From IMG/VR virus record IMGVR_UViG_3300017770_000046, positions 1 through 38,172 of that record: 38,172 nucleotides of DNA, one strand, 5' to 3'. Every line of letters begins with the position of its first letter. Positions within the stretch are counted from its first letter, which is position 1. A program made the position numbers and the translations under genes. The stretch is from a virus. The notes under the pieces are model-generated. The model worked only from the letters and a program-made list of their open reading frames with translations. It did no database searches and was not told where the DNA came from. Shown piece by piece: positions 16,731 to 24,746 of the stretch.

Positions 16731-16771
16731 ATTAGAGCAATCACTCAATTCGTAGCATTAAGGAGACCCCA

Positions 16772-17794
16772 ATGTCTGACAAGATTGAAACAACACTAGA
16801 TGAATCGAGCGTCACTGCTGGCGCTAAGGCAGCAGATCCTCAGGGCAAATTGTCCGATGAAGGTAGCGGTCTCGGCGGCGTACAGGATCTGGGAGGACCA
16901 ACCCCTCAGAACTCGAAGCCTGATGACGAAAGTAACAAGTACAAAGTCATCGGTAAGAGTGCAACTGCACCTACCACAAAACCTTCTGATGCATCTGCAT
17001 CCCAAGGCGGTTCCATTAAAAAGGAAGATGCTGAGGTAGAAGGTGAAGAAGTGATTGCTGAGGAAGAAGTAGTCGAAACAATGACTATCGATCTTTCCGC
17101 TGATGTTGCTGCTCTAACCGAAGGTGAAGACCTGAGTGAAGAGTTCAAGCAGAAAGCAGCAACCATCTTTGAAGCGGCAGTTGTTTCCCGCCTCAATGAA
17201 GAACTGAATCGTATCCATGGTGATTACGCTAAGGTTCTTGAAGAAGAAATTGAAACCGTCAAGTCTCAACTTGCCGAACAAGTAGACGAGTATCTGTCGT
17301 TTGCTGTCAGCAAGTGGGCTAAGGACAACACGCTCGCCATTGAGCACGGTATCAAAACCGAAATGGCAGAGAGTGTTCTGACTGGTCTCAAACAGGTTTT
17401 CGTCGAGAATTTCATTGATCTTCCCGATGAGAAAGTTGACTTGGTTGACGAAATGACCGAGCAACTTGATATTATGCAGACTAAACTCAACGAACAGATC
17501 GAAGAGAACGTTGACCTCTCGAAAGAGGTTGGCGGTTATATCAAGAATGGGATTGTGAGCGAACTGAGCGAAGGACTGTCACTTTCACAACGTGAAAAGT
17601 TGGCATCTCTTGCTGAGGGAGTTGAGTTTGATGATGAAGAATCCTTCCGTGGGAAGGTTACGACACTTCGTGAGTCGTATTTCTCTACCAAACCCGAAGT
17701 GACTACTGTCACCGAAGACGTTCAGGTTGAGAACGAGGTCGTAGGTGAGGCAATGTCCCACTACGTCCAAGCACTTTCCCGCTGGGCTAAGTGA
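16772..17794 (+). CDS. 22: Prohead scaffold protein gp22
   Basis: 340 residues (T4 269), acidic, with long charged helices typical of the scaffold core. Several matches to the gp21 consensus (I/L)xE|(A/G) are visible, including LTE|G, IFE|A, LSE|G and LAE|G. This fits a protein chopped up during maturation. It lies between protease and capsid genes as in T4. The N-terminal ~80 residues are Ser/Pro/Gly/Lys-rich and probably disordered. Confidence 0.92.
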   Translation: MSDKIETTLDESSVTAGAKAADPQGKLSDEGSGLGGVQDLGGPTPQNSKPDDESNKYKVIGKSATAPTTKPSDASASQGGSIKKEDAEVEGEEVIAEEEVVETMTIDLSADVAALTEGEDLSEEFKQKAATIFEAAVVSRLNEELNRIHGDYAKVLEEEIETVKSQLAEQVDEYLSFAVSKWAKDNTLAIEHGIKTEMAESVLTGLKQVFVENFIDLPDEKVDLVDEMTEQLDIMQTKLNEQIEENVDLSKEVGGYIKNGIVSELSEGLSLSQREKLASLAEGVEFDDEESFRGKVTTLRESYFSTKPEVTTVTEDVQVENEVVGEAMSHYVQALSRWAK

Positions 17795-17801
17795 TTAAAT
17801 A
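17794..17801 (+). promoter_or_regulatory. Late promoter ATTAAATA of gp23
   Basis: Overlaps the gp22 stop; the gp23 ATG is 37 bases downstream. Likely a major late promoter given the product. Confidence 0.65.
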
Positions 17802-17838
17802 AGGATCCACACTAAAACCCTATTAAGTATTAAAGCAA

Positions 17839-19185
17839 ATGTTCAATTCCGAATCTTTGCAGGAGAAGTGGGCACCCATTCTGGAACATTCTGAGATCTC
17901 TAACATCTCTGATAAGTACAGAAAGGCCGTCACCTCCATCCTGCTCGAAAACCAAGAGAAATTCCTCCGTGAGGAATCTGGAATGCTCAACGAAGCATCC
18001 CCAACGATGTCTGCTGGCACAGCAGGTTTCTCTGGTAGCAGCACCGCCACAGGTCCTGTTGCAGGTTTCGACCCTGTTCTGATCAGTCTGATCAGACGCT
18101 CCATGCCCAAGTTGATCGCCTATGATATCGCTGGCGTTCAACCGATGACTGGACCTACTGGTCTCATCTTTGCCATGCGTTCACGCTATGGCACCAACCG
18201 TACCGCTGGCGCTGAGTCCTTCTTTAACGAAGCGAACACAGAGTTCTCTGCTGAGAACGCAGCATCTGATCTCGGTCGTACCGCTCAAAGCGGCACCAAC
18301 CCTGGTCTGCTGAACGACAGCGGCACCTACACCGTCTCTGACGGTATGCCGACTGCTGAGAGTGAGGCACTTGGCGATGCTTCTAGCAACGCCTTCGCAG
18401 AAATGAACTTCTCGATCGAGAAGGTCACTGTGACTGCCAAGTCACGCGCTCTGAAAGCAGAGTATTCGCTCGAACTCGCCCAAGACCTGAAAGCAGTTCA
18501 TGGTCTTGATGCTGAATCTGAGCTTGCCAACATCCTCTCAACAGAGGTTCTTGCCGAGATCAACCGCGAGGTGGTACGTACCGTCTATCGCATTGCTCGC
18601 CCTGGCGCTCAGAACAACACAGCAACTGCTGGCGTATTTGACCTTGACGTTGATTCCAACGGTCGCTGGTCAGTTGAGAAGTTCAAAGGACTTCTCTTCC
18701 AAATCGAACGCGATATGAACGCGATTGGTCACGAGACTCGTCGTGGAAAGGGTAACATCCTCATCTGTTCTGCTGACGTTGCTTCGGCACTGTCCATGGC
18801 AGGTGTTCTGGATTACACCCCTGCTCTGTCTGGTAACAGCAACTTGCTTCCAGACGACAACAGCAGCACACTGGCAGGCACCCTGAACGGTCGCATCAAG
18901 GTCTATGTTGACCCTTATTCCGCTAACGTAAGTGATCGTCACTTCTACGTTGCTGGTTATAAAGGTTCTAGCGCCTATGATGCTGGACTCTTCTACTGCC
19001 CATATGTGCCCCTGCAAATGGTTCGCGCCGTTGGTCAGGACACATTCCAGCCCAAGATCGGCTTCAAGACCCGCTACGGCATGGTCGCTAACCCATTCGC
19101 AGAAGGAACAACACAGGGGAGTGGTGCTCTTACTGCAAATGCTAACCGCTACTACCGTCGTGTGCTGGTTGACAACCTCATGTGA
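17839..19185 (+). CDS. 23: Major capsid protein gp23
   Basis: 448 residues (T4 521). The N-terminus contains MLNE|A, with Glu52-Ala53 matching the gp21 cleavage consensus; T4 gp23 is cut at Glu65-Ala66, so a 52-residue propeptide is predicted. Conserved segments FDPVLISLIRRSMP, DIAGVQPMTGPTGLIFAMRS and ALKAEYSLELAQDLKAVHG are hallmark gp23 signatures. G+C is visibly higher than in neighbours, with C-ending codons, fitting the most abundant virion protein. An intrinsic terminator follows. Confidence 0.98.
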   Translation: MFNSESLQEKWAPILEHSEISNISDKYRKAVTSILLENQEKFLREESGMLNEASPTMSAGTAGFSGSSTATGPVAGFDPVLISLIRRSMPKLIAYDIAGVQPMTGPTGLIFAMRSRYGTNRTAGAESFFNEANTEFSAENAASDLGRTAQSGTNPGLLNDSGTYTVSDGMPTAESEALGDASSNAFAEMNFSIEKVTVTAKSRALKAEYSLELAQDLKAVHGLDAESELANILSTEVLAEINREVVRTVYRIARPGAQNNTATAGVFDLDVDSNGRWSVEKFKGLLFQIERDMNAIGHETRRGKGNILICSADVASALSMAGVLDYTPALSGNSNLLPDDNSSTLAGTLNGRIKVYVDPYSANVSDRHFYVAGYKGSSAYDAGLFYCPYVPLQMVRAVGQDTFQPKIGFKTRYGMVANPFAEGTTQGSGALTANANRYYRRVLVDNLM

Positions 19186-19209
19186 TCCATTAGGTTACAC
19201 ACAACACTC

Positions 19210-19233
19210 AGGACCCCATTGGGGTCCTTTTTT
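19210..19233 (+). terminator. Intrinsic terminator after gp23
   Basis: AGGACCCC, loop ATT, GGGGTCCT followed by five more T: a perfect 8-bp stem with U-run, 24 bases after the stop. Confidence 0.92.
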
Positions 19234-19292
19234 AATGCCTAGTCATATTTGCTGATTCCCTCACGAGAAGGGCGTTTGGGGTTGGCACTTAT

Positions 19293-19300
19293 GTTAAATA
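19293..19300 (+). promoter_or_regulatory. Late promoter candidate GTTAAATA
   Basis: Follows the gp23 terminator and precedes two small genes. TTGGCA (19282-19287) and TGCCAA (19325-19330) flank it as a 6-bp inverted repeat, short enough to be chance. Confidence 0.5.
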
Positions 19301-19338
19301 GAATTATACTGAACTTGACTCCCATGCCAAGGTCCACC

Positions 19339-19491
19339 ATGTTGAAGACCGATCTGCTTGCCAGATTATACAAAGAGAAAACCAAATTATACGAAGGTGA
19401 GTATGAGGGGGAACAAACTGAGGAATGGCATCACGGTGCCCACTTCGCGTATAGTAGACTATTGGATATCATTAGTGAGTATCGACAATGA
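19339..19491 (+). CDS. Small conserved hypothetical protein, 50 aa
   Basis: Chosen start ATG 19339 (MLKTDLLARLYKEKTK) is preceded by AAGG at 19329-19332 spacing well. Upstream in-frame ATGs (19249, 19291, 19324) would run through or abut the promoter element. Helical and charged; EWHHGAHFAYSRLLDII has a conserved look. Its stop overlaps the next ATG. Function unknown. Confidence 0.55.
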   Translation: MLKTDLLARLYKEKTKLYEGEYEGEQTEEWHHGAHFAYSRLLDIISEYRQ

Positions 19492-19610
19492 AAGACCTTG
19501 ACTTCATCGATGACCTGTTGACCATGCCCGAAGAACCTTCAAAATCTAAAAACATCACTGATGCTGATGCCAAGGACTGGGAAGACTTCTGGAATGGCGA
19601 AGAAGAATAA
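19488..19610 (+). CDS. Tiny acidic protein, 40 aa
   Basis: Reads MKDLDFIDDLLTMPEEPSKS... and ends with Trp-rich acidic DWEDFWNGEEE. Coupled to the previous gene by an ATGA overlap. Could be a small regulatory or DNA-mimic-like peptide by charge, but that is speculation. Confidence 0.5.
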   Translation: MKDLDFIDDLLTMPEEPSKSKNITDADAKDWEDFWNGEEE

Positions 19611-19630
19611 CCCATAACCCCTTTAATGTG

Positions 19631-19732
19631 ATGCTATTTGGAACCACGGCTGCACAACAACTGTTAACTTTCGGTTGTACCCTTGTTATAGCAACAGTAT
19701 ACATTGTAGTAATTACATGTAAGGACCATTGA
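19631..19732 (+). CDS. 33-aa single-pass membrane micropeptide
   Basis: Reads MLFGTTAAQQLLTFG then a hydrophobic helix CTLVIATVYIVVIT and a short CKDH end. It occupies the space between the acidic peptide and the gp3 promoter hairpin. No Shine-Dalgarno sequence is evident. Support is weak beyond the clean transmembrane segment. Confidence 0.35.
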   Translation: MLFGTTAAQQLLTFGCTLVIATVYIVVITCKDH

Positions 19733-19735
19733 ATT

Positions 19736-19774
19736 GAGTATGTTCCTATAAATAATTAAAACAGGAACATACTC
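19736..19774 (+). promoter_or_regulatory. Late promoter in the loop of a perfect 12-bp hairpin at the gp3 start
   Basis: GAGTATGTTCCT (19736-19747) and AGGAACATACTC (19763-19774) are perfect inverted repeats with a 15-base loop. TATAAATA (19747-19754), the exact T4 late consensus, spans the loop. The 3' arm carries AGGA (19763-19766) eight bases before the gp3 ATG at 19775. A late transcript starting near 19760 would lack the 5' arm; read-through RNA would bury the ribosome site. Confidence 0.85.
19747..19754 (+). promoter_or_regulatory. Late promoter TATAAATA of gp3
   Basis: Exact match to the T4 late consensus, and the best of the series in this window. It starts 28 bases before the gp3 ATG, in the loop of the hairpin listed separately. 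Confidence 0.85.
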
Positions 19775-20338
19775 ATGGCATCATATGGAGGCACGGACCA
19801 GACAGCACTCTGGTCTAAGCAATTAGATAACAGGAACTTCCTGTCGCCAATTGGATTTAAGATGCTACTGGAACAGTTTCCAAAGGTAGTTTACTTTGCA
19901 CAATCCGCTAATATTCCTGGTATCGGTTTGAATACCATCGAGCAACCTACGATGTTGGGACGTGTGATCCCGTGGGAAGCACATGGTTTGAACTATGAAC
20001 CATTCAACTTGACGTTCCTAGTTGATGAGGATCTAGAAAACTATCTCATCCTACACAACTGGATGCGATCGATTGCAGGTGGCGATGCATTTAGTGAGCG
20101 TGCTACTTACATGGATGATTACAATGTAACTTGTGATGCGTCACTAGCGATCATGAATAGTAATATGAGAACTAACTTCTTTGTCAACTTCAAAGATATA
20201 TTCCCTGTCTCATTGAATGCATTAGAATTCAATGCTACAATTGATGGTACAGAGTATGCCACAGCAACTGCTGAGTTTAGGTATACTACTTACGATATAC
20301 AAAACCTTGAAGGTGGACGGAGGAAAAATCTCAAATGA
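19775..20338 (+). CDS. 3: Tail completion and sheath stabiliser gp3
   Basis: 187 residues (T4 gp3 176). Segments GFKMLLEQFPKVVYFAQSANIPGI, LNYEPFNLTFLVDEDLENY and LHNWMRSI are those of the cyanophage gp3 family, which caps the tail tube tip. It shares the tube-protein-like fold with gp19, so gp19-like is an alternative label, but gp19 is already present upstream. Position between gp23 and uvsY agrees with gp3. Confidence 0.85.
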   Translation: MASYGGTDQTALWSKQLDNRNFLSPIGFKMLLEQFPKVVYFAQSANIPGIGLNTIEQPTMLGRVIPWEAHGLNYEPFNLTFLVDEDLENYLILHNWMRSIAGGDAFSERATYMDDYNVTCDASLAIMNSNMRTNFFVNFKDIFPVSLNALEFNATIDGTEYATATAEFRYTTYDIQNLEGGRRKNLK

Positions 20339-20757
20339 ATCTAGACCAAATTCGTGACATGTGGAAAGAGGATTGCATCATTGATCAAAATGATTTAGAC
20401 ACTGAAAACTTTAAGTGTACTGTGATCCACGAAAAATATTTGAATATCTGGTCTCATTTTAAACTGATGGCATCTGATGCCGACACCAAAGGTCGGATGC
20501 TATACAAAGCAAAGTTTGAATACTACTCAGGCAAAGCACCTGCCAAGGTGTATGCAGAGAAACCTTTCAATCACAAGGTACTCAAAACTGATATCAACAC
20601 TTACATCTGGGCAGATGATGAGTGGTTGAAAAACAAGCAGAAGATTGACTACCTTGATACTTGTATAAATTACTTAGAGATGATTCTTAAACAGTGTTCC
20701 TCACGAGGGTTCCAGATTAAGAATTACATTGATCTAAGGAGACATGGTGATTACTAA
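20335..20757 (+). CDS. uvsY: Recombination mediator UvsY
   Basis: 140 residues (T4 137). The segment YKAKFEYYSGKAPAKVY corresponds to the T4 ARLDYYSGRGD region, and the end SSRGFQIKNYIDLRR matches SRGFAIKHIQDMR. UvsY loads the UvsX recombinase onto gp32-coated single-stranded DNA. ATGA overlap with gp3 and overlap with uvsW suggest co-translation, so a tail gene and recombination genes share a transcript. Confidence 0.92.
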   Translation: MNLDQIRDMWKEDCIIDQNDLDTENFKCTVIHEKYLNIWSHFKLMASDADTKGRMLYKAKFEYYSGKAPAKVYAEKPFNHKVLKTDINTYIWADDEWLKNKQKIDYLDTCINYLEMILKQCSSRGFQIKNYIDLRRHGDY

Positions 20758-22213
20758 GATTGAAAAAAAGAATGAAGTCTACCTCAAAGTAACAACAGAA
20801 CCCCATGTTCATCAGGAACTGAGTGATCACTTTCAATTTGAAGTGCCACAAGCAAAGTTCATGCCACAGTATCAGAAGTGGAAATGGGATGGAAAGATCC
20901 GTTTGTATTCACCAGCAACAGGTGAGATATATGCGGGTCTTTTTGATTATCTAACTGAGTTCTTAGAACAACGTGGTTACGATTGGGAAGTTGAAGACAG
21001 TAAGTTTTATGGAAAACCAAATGAATGTGAACTACTCATATCTCCTGAGGCAACTGCGGGGTATGTTAGATCTCTGGGTCTGCCTTTCAAAGTCAGAGAT
21101 TACCAGTTACGAGCAATTTACCAAGCACTTAGGTACAATCGGAGACTTCTACTATCCCCGACAGGATCGGGAAAATCTCTGATCATCTATGCATTGGTAC
21201 GATGGCATCTGGGAATGGATCGTCAGGTTCTTATCATTGTCCCTACTGTCTCACTTGTGGAGCAGATGTATAAGGATTTCCAACAGTATGGATGGAGAGC
21301 AGATGCATATGTACATAAGATCATGGGAGGCACTGAGAGGTACGTAGATGCCCCTGTGGTGGTGTCTACCTGGCAAAGTATATACAAAGAACCTAAGAAG
21401 TTCTTTAACCGTTTTGATGTCATTATTGGTGATGAGGCACACCTATACAAAGCAAAGAGTTTGTCAGGTATCTTGACTAAGTGTCATGATGCAAAATATC
21501 GTATTGGTCTTACAGGTACTCTCGATGGTTTGCATACTCATCAGTTAGTGCTAGAAGGATTGTTTGGTAAATGTGAACAAGTTACCAAGACAGCAGACCT
21601 TATGAAGAAAGGTCATCTCACTAAACTTAAAGTAAATATTCTCTTATTAAAACATGGGTACGTTCCCTTTGATGACTACCAACAAGAGATGGATTACATA
21701 GTAAGTCATCCTAAAAGAAACAATCTAATCACAAACCTTGCGAAAGATCTGAGTGGCAATACTCTTATCCTATTCAACTACGTAGAGAAGCATGGGGAAC
21801 CATTGCATGACCTGCTAAATACTAAGGTGAAGGAAGGTCGTAAGGTCTTCTTCATACATGGTGGTATTGATGCCTATGATCGTGAAGAAGCACGATCTAT
21901 ATGTGAGACAGAAAAGGATGCAATCATTGTTGCATCGTATGGAACTTTCTCTACTGGTATTAATATCAAAAACTTACATAATGTGATCTTCGCTAGTCCC
22001 TCCAAGTCCAGAGTCAGAAACCTACAATCTATTGGTCGTGTACTCAGGAAAGGAGATAACAAAGCGCAAGCAGTTCTATACGATATTGCAGACCACTGTG
22101 CGAGAGGATCCAAAAGTAATTACACCCTTCGTCATCTTGCTGAAAGAATCAAGATATATCAAGAAGAAAAATTTAATTACGAAATTAAGGAGATCAAATT
22201 GACTCATGATTAA
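20744..22213 (+). CDS. uvsW: UvsW DNA/RNA helicase
   Basis: 489 residues (T4 about 500). An N-terminal DNA-binding part is followed by an SF2 helicase with Walker A SPTGSGKS (near residues 138-145), DEAH (230-233), a GLTGT motif III-like turn and QSIGRVLRKG motif VI. It unwinds R-loops and branched recombination intermediates and drives the switch from origin to recombination-dependent replication. Starts inside uvsY by 14 bases. Confidence 0.95.
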   Translation: MVITKIEKKNEVYLKVTTEPHVHQELSDHFQFEVPQAKFMPQYQKWKWDGKIRLYSPATGEIYAGLFDYLTEFLEQRGYDWEVEDSKFYGKPNECELLISPEATAGYVRSLGLPFKVRDYQLRAIYQALRYNRRLLLSPTGSGKSLIIYALVRWHLGMDRQVLIIVPTVSLVEQMYKDFQQYGWRADAYVHKIMGGTERYVDAPVVVSTWQSIYKEPKKFFNRFDVIIGDEAHLYKAKSLSGILTKCHDAKYRIGLTGTLDGLHTHQLVLEGLFGKCEQVTKTADLMKKGHLTKLKVNILLLKHGYVPFDDYQQEMDYIVSHPKRNNLITNLAKDLSGNTLILFNYVEKHGEPLHDLLNTKVKEGRKVFFIHGGIDAYDREEARSICETEKDAIIVASYGTFSTGINIKNLHNVIFASPSKSRVRNLQSIGRVLRKGDNKAQAVLYDIADHCARGSKSNYTLRHLAERIKIYQEEKFNYEIKEIKLTHD

Positions 22214-22649
22214 TTACATCCGACACGACGAACAATTCTTTGCCACACTTAAACTGATCACTGGGGAAGAGATTCTTGGTGAAGCATTAGTTAGTGAAGA
22301 TCCTGATACTAAAAAAGATATGATCTTCATGCAGAACCCTGCTAGAACAAAGATCGTTGAACTTGAAGTAGATTCAGAAGATGCATCCCAAAAGGTTGCA
22401 ATGGGATTCATGAAATGGATGAACTTCTCTGATGAGGATTTCTATGTAATTGATGCTCAGTCTGTTGTATCGATTGCACCTATGTCTGATGAAGCAATCA
22501 TGCTTTATAAGAGATGGATCAAAAAAGAATTTAAAAAAGAAGTACACGATGAAGCAGAGGTACCCATCAATAAGAGCATGGGTCTCATTTCTAAGGTAGA
22601 AGATGCAAGGAAACTTCTAGAACGCATCTTCAAAGATGCATCTCTCTAA
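22206..22649 (+). CDS. Conserved cyanophage hypothetical protein
   Basis: 147 residues overlapping uvsW by eight bases. The N-terminal half (FFATLKLITGEEILGEAL, later FMKWM and VVSIAPMSDEAIMLYKRWIKK) suggests a small beta-barrel of Sm-like style followed by a helix. The C-terminus is charged. The Sm-like idea is only an impression; function unknown. Confidence 0.65.
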   Translation: MINYIRHDEQFFATLKLITGEEILGEALVSEDPDTKKDMIFMQNPARTKIVELEVDSEDASQKVAMGFMKWMNFSDEDFYVIDAQSVVSIAPMSDEAIMLYKRWIKKEFKKEVHDEAEVPINKSMGLISKVEDARKLLERIFKDASL

Positions 22650-22692
22650 GCCACTTAAAGATACTGTGTTTCTGAACCCTTACAGTGTTGAG

Positions 22693-22698
22693 TATAAT
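22693..22698 (+). promoter_or_regulatory. Candidate host-type -10 box TATAAT upstream of gp55
   Basis: A perfect TATAAT in the 127-base gap between the hypothetical gene and gp55. No good TTGACA lies 17 bases upstream (TTCTGA at best). A sigma70 promoter here would let gp55 be made before late transcription. Confidence 0.3.
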
Positions 22699-22711
22699 GA
22701 TTTATTATTGT

Positions 22712-22753
22712 CTTGTCAAGCCCTTGTCACCTTGTCACTTCGTCACTTGACAA
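22712..22753 (+). repeat. CTTGTCA direct repeats and inverted repeat before gp55
   Basis: CTTGTCA occurs at 22712, CTTGTCAC at 22723 and 22731, then TTCGTCAC at 22739. TTGTCAAG (22713-22720) and CTTGACAA (22746-22753) form a perfect 8-bp inverted repeat around them. Phase is near 8-11 bases. Possible protein-binding array or RNA structure. Confidence 0.6.
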
Positions 22754-22776
22754 ATCTGTCTTGATAAGTTAACATT

Positions 22777-23286
22777 ATGTCATCCGTGAGTACCCTTATG
22801 TCTATGCTAATGCCACGGAAGAACGCCAAAAAGAAAGAACACTATGTAGATAACAAACAGTTCTTACATGAACTGATTATTTACCGTAACAAGTGTGCAG
22901 TCGCCAAAGATAAAGGACTGCCCAAACCTCGTGTCTCTAATTACATTGGTGAATGCTTCCTTAAAATTGCAACCCACCTATCGTATCGTCCGAACTTCAT
23001 CAACTACATGTACCGAGAGGACATGATTGGTGATGGTATCGAAAATTGTATTCAATACATTCATAACTTTGATCCAGAGAAATCTTCTAATCCGTTTGCA
23101 TATTTCACACAGATTGTATACTATGCATACCTAAGAAGGATTGCTAAGGAGAAGAGGCAGCAAGCAATCAGAGAGAAGATCCTAGAACGTAAGGGATATG
23201 AAGAGGTTTTCCACACAGATGACCTTGACAATATCGCTGACATGAACTATATTAAGTCTCGTGTCGAGACCAATACGAGGTACTGA
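22777..23286 (+). CDS. 55: Late sigma factor gp55
   Basis: 169 residues (T4 185). DMIGDGIENCIQYIHNFDPE followed by NPFAYFTQIVYYAYLRRIAKE is the sigma region 2 core. gp55 directs host RNA polymerase to the TATAAATA-type late promoters seen throughout this window, with gp45 as activator. Region 4 is absent, as expected. The first ~12 residues contain four Met, so the exact start (22777, 22798 or later) is uncertain; none has a clear Shine-Dalgarno sequence. Confidence 0.93.
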   Translation: MSSVSTLMSMLMPRKNAKKKEHYVDNKQFLHELIIYRNKCAVAKDKGLPKPRVSNYIGECFLKIATHLSYRPNFINYMYREDMIGDGIENCIQYIHNFDPEKSSNPFAYFTQIVYYAYLRRIAKEKRQQAIREKILERKGYEEVFHTDDLDNIADMNYIKSRVETNTRY

Positions 23287-23474
23287 TGTCCACAAAGCAA
23301 AGTTTGATCGGTGACTATTGGAGCGGTGGTTCCTCAGGTAAACAAACTCAGCGTCTAATTGCTGAGTTGACTGATAAGTTGAAAGGTATTACGTATACCC
23401 AAACATGCACAACAGCAGAGGGAACTACTTACAAGAAACTTGTTATTGAATATGAAGATTCTTCTAATAACTGA
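23286..23474 (+). CDS. Small conserved hypothetical protein
   Basis: 62 residues (MSTKQSLIGDYWSGGSSGKQ...), polar, ending in KKLVIEYEDSSNN. It sits between gp55 and gp47, touching the former and overlapping the latter by 23 bases. No motif recognised. Confidence 0.6.
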   Translation: MSTKQSLIGDYWSGGSSGKQTQRLIAELTDKLKGITYTQTCTTAEGTTYKKLVIEYEDSSNN

Positions 23475-24480
23475 TCAACACTTTGGTGCTCGGAATGATA
23501 GTCAAGTCTACATTGACCAGTACCGAAAGTTTTATACTAAGACAGTTCTTCCTTACATTGATAAGCATAAGATCACTGATGTGATTGCTCTTGGAGATAC
23601 TTTTGATAGGCGTAAGTCCATCAACTTTAACTCTCTGGAAGCAGCGAAAGAGATGTGGTTTGATCCACTGAGAGATCGTAATGTCCACATGCATATGCTT
23701 GTAGGCAATCATGATATCTTCTATAAAAATACTCTCAGGATTAACTCACCAAGGTTACTCCTTAGTGACTATGACAACATTACCGTCGTGGACGATCCTA
23801 CTGAACTATCCATTGGTGGTATTTCTATACTTCTTTTGCCTTGGATATGTGACGACAATAGAAAAAGATCCATGGATCTTATCTCAACAAGTGATTCAAC
23901 TGTCTGTCTGGGCCATCTTGAACTTAATACTTTTGAACCTATTCCTGGATATACGATGGACCATGGAGATGATCCCGATGTATTCGATAGGTTTGACTTA
24001 GTATGTAGTGGACACTTCCATCACATATCTTCTAAAAAGAATATTAAATACCTCGGTAATCCGTACCAAATGTTCTGGAATGATTACGGTTGTGAACGTG
24101 GGTTTCATGTACTAAATACTAAAACTACAAAACTTAGTTTTGTAAAGAATCCCAACACGATGTTTCATAAAATCTACTATCGTGATAGTGAAACAGCGAC
24201 CATTGATTATAAAAAACTCAAAGGTAGTTATGTAAAATTAATTGTCGAAAAGAAACAAGATCAAATTCTCTTTGATAAGATACTCAGAGAGATTAACAAC
24301 AGTGATGTTGCTGATCTTAAAATCCTTGAAGATACTTTTGTATGTTTGGATGAGGTTGACGATTCTCTGGAACAGGAAGACACACTAACTATGTTGCAGA
24401 ACTGTGTAACAGAGATCGATAACAAAGATGAAGTGTTTGGTATTTTAAAATCATTGTATGTCGAAGCACTTAGACTCTAA
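23452..24480 (+). CDS. 47: Recombination nuclease subunit gp47 (Mre11-like)
   Basis: 342 residues (T4 339) from ATG 23452. Calcineurin-like phosphoesterase motifs are complete: LITDQHFG, ALGDTFDRR, LVGNHDIF, LGHLEL and SGHFHH, which bind two metal ions. With gp46 it resects DNA ends for recombination and degrades host DNA. An in-frame TTG at 23440 was not chosen. Confidence 0.95.
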   Translation: MKILLITDQHFGARNDSQVYIDQYRKFYTKTVLPYIDKHKITDVIALGDTFDRRKSINFNSLEAAKEMWFDPLRDRNVHMHMLVGNHDIFYKNTLRINSPRLLLSDYDNITVVDDPTELSIGGISILLLPWICDDNRKRSMDLISTSDSTVCLGHLELNTFEPIPGYTMDHGDDPDVFDRFDLVCSGHFHHISSKKNIKYLGNPYQMFWNDYGCERGFHVLNTKTTKLSFVKNPNTMFHKIYYRDSETATIDYKKLKGSYVKLIVEKKQDQILFDKILREINNSDVADLKILEDTFVCLDEVDDSLEQEDTLTMLQNCVTEIDNKDEVFGILKSLYVEALRL

Positions 24481-24481
24481 A

Positions 24482-24745
24482 ATGTTCGTATTAGTTGACA
24501 AAAGTAGCGGCGGGGTGTATGCTGTCAAAGACAGTGGCATCCAAGAAAAGGTTGTTCAAATCTTCGAGCAAGAGGATGACGCCGAACGTTACTATGGTTA
24601 TCTAAAAGCAGATGATTATAAACGTAAACTCGAAATCATGGAAGTCGAAGAAGAGATTGTCAAAGATAACTGTACCAACTATGGATACAGTTACACAATT
24701 ATTACACCCAACGACATTGTGTTTCCCCCGAAAGACGTAGATTAG
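24482..24745 (+). CDS. DUF3110-like protein between gp47 and gp46
   Basis: 87 residues from ATG 24482, right after the gp47 stop (an in-frame ATG at 24458 would overlap gp47). The pattern FVLVDKSSGGVYAVKD, then QIFEQEDDAERY and EEIVKDNCTNYGY matches my memory of the cyanobacterial DUF3110 family. The family function is unknown. It splits gp47 from gp46 and its stop is one base from gp46, so it is probably co-expressed with the nuclease. Confidence 0.6.
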   Translation: MFVLVDKSSGGVYAVKDSGIQEKVVQIFEQEDDAERYYGYLKADDYKRKLEIMEVEEEIVKDNCTNYGYSYTIITPNDIVFPPKDVD

Positions 24746-24746
24746 T

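Noticed and set aside
19775-20338. Second gp19 tail tube gene
   Set aside because: The fold resemblance is real, but gp19 is upstream at 13439 and the order gp23-gp3-uvsY fits gp3 better.
22712-22753. Short spaced repeats as a CRISPR array
   Set aside because: Units are 7-8 bases with spacers of a few bases, far too short for CRISPR repeats and spacers.
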